A stretch of 64,000 bases of DNA from Cryptomeria japonica (taxonomy: Eukaryota; Streptophyta; Pinopsida; Cupressales; Cupressaceae): NCBI RefSeq assembly GCF_030272615.1, contig NC_081409.1, positions 472,434,573 through 472,498,572 on the forward strand. The letters are read 5' to 3'. The notes beneath the pieces were generated by a model, which was given only the letters and a program-made list of their open reading frames with translations, had not been told where the DNA came from and searched no databases. Of the stretch, positions 60,820-64,000 are shown piece after piece. Positions within the stretch are counted from its first letter, which is position 1, and each line of letters starts with the position of its first letter. A program made the position numbers and the translations under genes.

Positions 60820-61771
60820 TCACCCTTTACTCCTTTTATATCTCTTATAGTTACTAACAAAACATGCAACTATATCTTCAGGAGGATCAATGATGTACAA
60901 AATCCGGAACTTAGACTTCTTCAAACTTTGCTTTGATTGCTCCCATTTGTTGACCAACTTATCAATTACTCCCTCTGAATGTATACAATGAGATGTAAAA
61001 AATGAGTATCTATCCATTAACTCTGTATTAAACTCCACTGTAGGAGCAAAATGGTGAGCTGCATACTAATCCCATTGATCTAGCACTATACCTTCCTTCA
61101 TGCAACCATCTTTCAAAATATCGTGACCATATGCCCCTAACAACTTCTTCACAAAATTCTCATATTTACCAATTGATTTCAAAAGAGGAGAATGTGCCTC
61201 CAATATCTTTAACCTGCATTTCTCAAGAACTTCTATCTTAAATTCTATTATAAAGATATAAGATTGTAAACTACCAAAATCATCTCCTCCCAACAAGTCT
61301 TCATTTATTCTTTTCTTGCATTGGCTCATGTTTTGATTCCACTCTCTTTCTCCATCTTCTTCCCCCTCAACCAACACCTCCTTCCTATTGGGAATCTAGA
61401 AAACTAAGGCCAACATATCTGACAAAAAATCAATCATCGGTTTCCCATTAGCGTCGACACATTGCCTAGTGTTAGGATTATAAAATTGTGCAATTTGCAT
61501 TATGAATTGCAGCTCCTGCATTGACTACAGGAAGACAGTTGCCTCTACCAGACCGAATATTTTAATCTACCTATATTTTTGCACTCAATCTTGGTTTCTC
61601 CAATTGTCTCTCTATATCTTCGATCTCTATGTTCCTGATCTCTGTGTCTGTTACCCATTGGATGGAATCCTCCAGCTTGGAGGCATATGTTCTCCCTTGA
61701 TATTGACATTTCATTGTGATTGATAGCTTCTCAAGATCCTTTGTCTTTCGGGAAGATTCCATTAAATACAA
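60820..61771 (-). pseudogene. Decayed protein of unknown function
   Basis: Minus-strand reading from 61,771: MYLMESSRKTKDLEKLSITM, WVTDTEIRNIEIEDIERQLE, then after a shift 61,377-61,066 MLVEGEEDGEREWNQN, CRLKILEAHSPLLKSIGKYE, DGCMKEGIVLDQWD. One TAG (near 61,063) separates this from 61,038-60,820, EFNTELMDRYSFFTSHCIHS and LVNKWEQSKQSLKK, in the same frame. A basic, partly helical protein of roughly 300 codons. No match recognised. Confidence 0.5.
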
Positions 61772-62078
61772 CTAACCCTACAAAACAAAACAAACAAACA
61801 TAAAAAACTAATCAAAGAGAAATCACTACAAAAACAACTCACTTTGGGACTTTGGGATTCCGAGGTTTCAAGGTGAGAAAACATAAAAAAATACAAAGAA
61901 AAATCAGGAGATCAAGAACCCGAGGTCCCGAGTTAAGACTGCTAATAGAACTAATAAATTTGAAACCCCGGGGACCCAGAACACCGAACTCACCATCATC
62001 ACAAAAGAAGACCACTTGGGAAACTCAAGAACCTGGGTTCTCGAAGTGGTGAGGCAACTGAATGATAAGTTGAGACTT

Positions 62079-63322
62079 TGTCATGTTTTTATCATCAAAA
62101 CTCTTAGGTTTTTGACATCTTTTGGTTTGCATAGTAGTAGTGAAGTATTGTAAATTGACAATATGTATTCCATGTGTTAAACCTGAACTTATTAAATCAT
62201 GTTTGAAATTTGCCGGTCTATTCCTGTAGCCATGCCATTTATTCCTGCAGCCAAGTGATTTGTTCCTGTTTCTATGCAAATTATTTAGGGTAATATCATA
62301 TGTGAATTAATGAATGTCTTAATTAAATAAAATACGTATGCATGTCCTTGTATGTTGTTTTTGTTGTAGTGCAGATAATAAATGATGTCGCAGTGGATAT
62401 TCTCCTTTCGTGCCTAAAGAAGGAAGAATCATGTAAGAAATAACTAGAGATCAAATTGAAGAGGAGCTGAGCGAGTGCAAGGTACGGCATGAGCAGAGCA
62501 TCTAGGAAACACTACGAAAGTTTAACTCTAGTGGGCATTGAATTCACAAAATATCACCACGACATGCAAAGACTGTGGTTCGGTTTAGATCCACGTTTCC
62601 TGCAACCAAGCTCTAGTTATCTTCTTCATCAGTCAACCATCTGCCTCTTCTTCTGGGTGTCATTTGATTTGTCCATTATAGTTGATCTTTGCTTTTTAAT
62701 AAGCTCTTCCTTTTTTCTTAGAGGTTAGACAGAATAGAAAGGAATAGAGCAAAGAATTTTGATAAGCATTCTTGAATTTTCTTTTCAAATATGTAATCAT
62801 TTTTAGGAAGCAATGAATAAAAGATATGTTGTTCTGATCTATTAAAAGTAGTTTTCTGGAAGCTTGATATCACTCATCCAAGGGGGTCCACTTGGTGAGT
62901 GATCCCGTGTTTGTGCTCATTGAAATTAGTTCTCTTTAGTTGCAGTAGAAGTTCGTGCCTTGACTGTTCCTATAGCCACTGGAAATAGATCCACTGACTG
63001 TTCCTGTAGCCAAGCCAAAACAAAGTGATTTCTATTATTTCTATTAGATCATTCCAGCATTGTTTTTATAAGTTTTCCTGTAGCCTTCTATAATTTCCAT
63101 TCTTGCCTTTCCTTTCCGTATAATGTTAGTTACTGCAGCAATGCAAAATAGCCATTGAAGGAGCTTAGTGCATATATAGTGCAGACCCATTTCAAGTTTT
63201 ACGTCCCTGGGTTGATAACTAAATGAACACTAGCCATGAAAATAGTAACTTTACCAGATGAATGTCAAAACTTCGGGTTGAGATTTCAATTAGAGTTATT
63301 ATTATTATAGTTGGAGTAGACA
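62079..63322 (+). repeat. 5' LTR of Athila-like element H
   Basis: Ends TGTC at 62,079 and GACA at 63,322 (1,244 bases) are inverted. The 3' end is firm because a primer site follows. A ttcctgtagcca phrase occurs at 62,221, 62,242 (cag variant), 62,967 (ata variant), 63,001 and 63,075. A TATA-like gcatatatagtgc lies near 63,170. The 5' end is a best guess. Confidence 0.5.
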
Positions 63323-63326
63323 TTTT

Positions 63327-63344
63327 TGGCACCATTGCCGGGGA
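63327..63344 (+). other. Primer-binding site for Asp tRNA, element H
   Basis: TGGCACCATTGCCGGGGA matches the 3' end of plant Asp tRNA with two differences, both explained by G-to-A. It starts five bases after the LTR end. Athila-type elements are known to use Asp tRNA, which with the gag that follows supports the assignment. Confidence 0.85.
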
Positions 63345-63437
63345 TGGTGTCAAACTAAGAACCTTTCATGGTTGTTGTTATTTTCAATTAATTGTTTTTG
63401 GTAATACCTTATTGTTTGAAAAATTTCATGAATTTGC

Positions 63438-64000
63438 ATGCATAGAAGAAGAAGAGACCCCAGAGGTAGATTTCTGCCCACTCATTCTAATCATGTAGAA
63501 GATAATTTCCCAGTTATAAATCCTTTTGCTGAACTTTACCAAGCCCCACATAATTTGAACCACCCTGAATTTGAAATTCCAGAAGGTAGTCTTCAGTTCC
63601 TTTTTGGTCTTCAAGAAGAATAATTTCCTATAGTAACAACCCCCACAAGTCTAATGCAAGGGAACCCTCCTCCTGGTGGGAATAATCCACCACCACCACC
63701 AGGTCCAATGTTTGAGTTTCCCATCTTTGATAAGCATGATAACGCTAATCTCAAGAACATTCCAGCATCTCCACTCCCTAAATTCTATGGATTGGTGATA
63801 GAGGATCTGGACACATTCCTATTTGAGTTTGATGTTCTTTGTAGAAGTTTTGACTATACTACAGATGCCCATAGACTCAAAATTTTTCCTTCCACTTTGA
63901 AGGAGTCATCCTTGAGATGGTTTATGAGCTTGGGTAGTAGCACAATCAATACATGAGATGAAATGAAACAGTTGTTTCTTACAAAATACAAAGATTATTG
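63438..64000 (+). pseudogene. Ty3/gypsy gag, element H (Athila-like), runs off the window
   Basis: The ATG at 63,438, 94 bases after the primer site, opens MHRRRRDPRGRFLPTHSN, continues past a TAA (63,621-63,623) in the same frame into NPPPPPGPMFEF, IPASPLPKFYGLVIEDLDTF, LFEFDVLCRSFDYTTDAHRL, SSLRWFMSLGSSTI, and a TGA at 63,955-63,957 before DEMKQLFLTKYKD. These are gag core motifs; the TGA is where Trp is expected. The two stops show decay. The remaining polyprotein lies beyond 64,000. Confidence 0.88.

Noticed and set aside
1-64000. tRNA, rRNA or small RNA genes
   Set aside because: I saw no cloverleaf or conserved rRNA stretch; only primer-binding sites complementary to tRNA ends.

Overview
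The window looks like intergenic DNA from a large, repeat-rich plant nuclear genome. It is AT-rich and filled with broken LTR retrotransposons of plant lineages: Ty3/gypsy Tat-like, a chromovirus, an Athila-like element and Ty1/copia. Primer-binding sites match plant initiator-Met and Asp tRNAs, and there are many mini- and microsatellites. I found no intact host gene, tRNA, rRNA or bacterial-type feature. A gymnosperm is a reasonable guess from the density and age of the elements, but this is inference.

Layout. 1-3,431: a degenerate repeat and leader, then a decayed plant mobile domain (PMD) gene on +. 4,831-12,848: the remains of a Tat-like Ty3/gypsy gag-pol on - (gag, protease, G-patch, RT, two RNase H domains, integrase). 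The PMD gene runs convergently into its 3' end. 12,849-18,105: leader, LTR-like AT-rich DNA and a second LTR with an initiator-Met primer site. 19,565-22,437: a minisatellite, then a copia LTR, polypurine tract and RNase H on -. 22,445-25,610: a gypsy integrase on +, the same 3' motif block, and a second PMD remnant on -, so the convergent layout recurs. 26,150-29,764: a chromovirus interrupted by a copia, itself interrupted by the LTR of a third (Tat-like) element whose 3' region and Pro-rich tandem-repeat ORF run to 34,547. 35,786-39,867: a decayed unknown protein on -. 40,120-42,559: a gypsy LTR, primer site, gag and protease on +. 42,607-47,472: gag-protease, leader, primer site and LTR of another gypsy on -. 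47,473-59,800: mostly non-coding DNA with a decayed coiled-coil ORF (50,990-52,721) and several microsatellites. 60,820-61,771: an unknown decayed ORF. 62,079-64,000: an Athila-like LTR, Asp-tRNA primer site and gag that runs off the end.

Nothing in the window appears active. Many premature stops are TAG, TAA or TGA where Gln, Trp or Arg is expected. In the first element four catalytic acidic residues are lost in a way that one G-to-A change each would explain. This is the pattern expected from deamination of methylated cytosine in silenced transposons. The most interesting structure is the gypsy plus antisense PMD arrangement with a shared 3' motif block, seen twice; a third copy of the motif block sits in an element with a repeat-built Pro-rich ORF.
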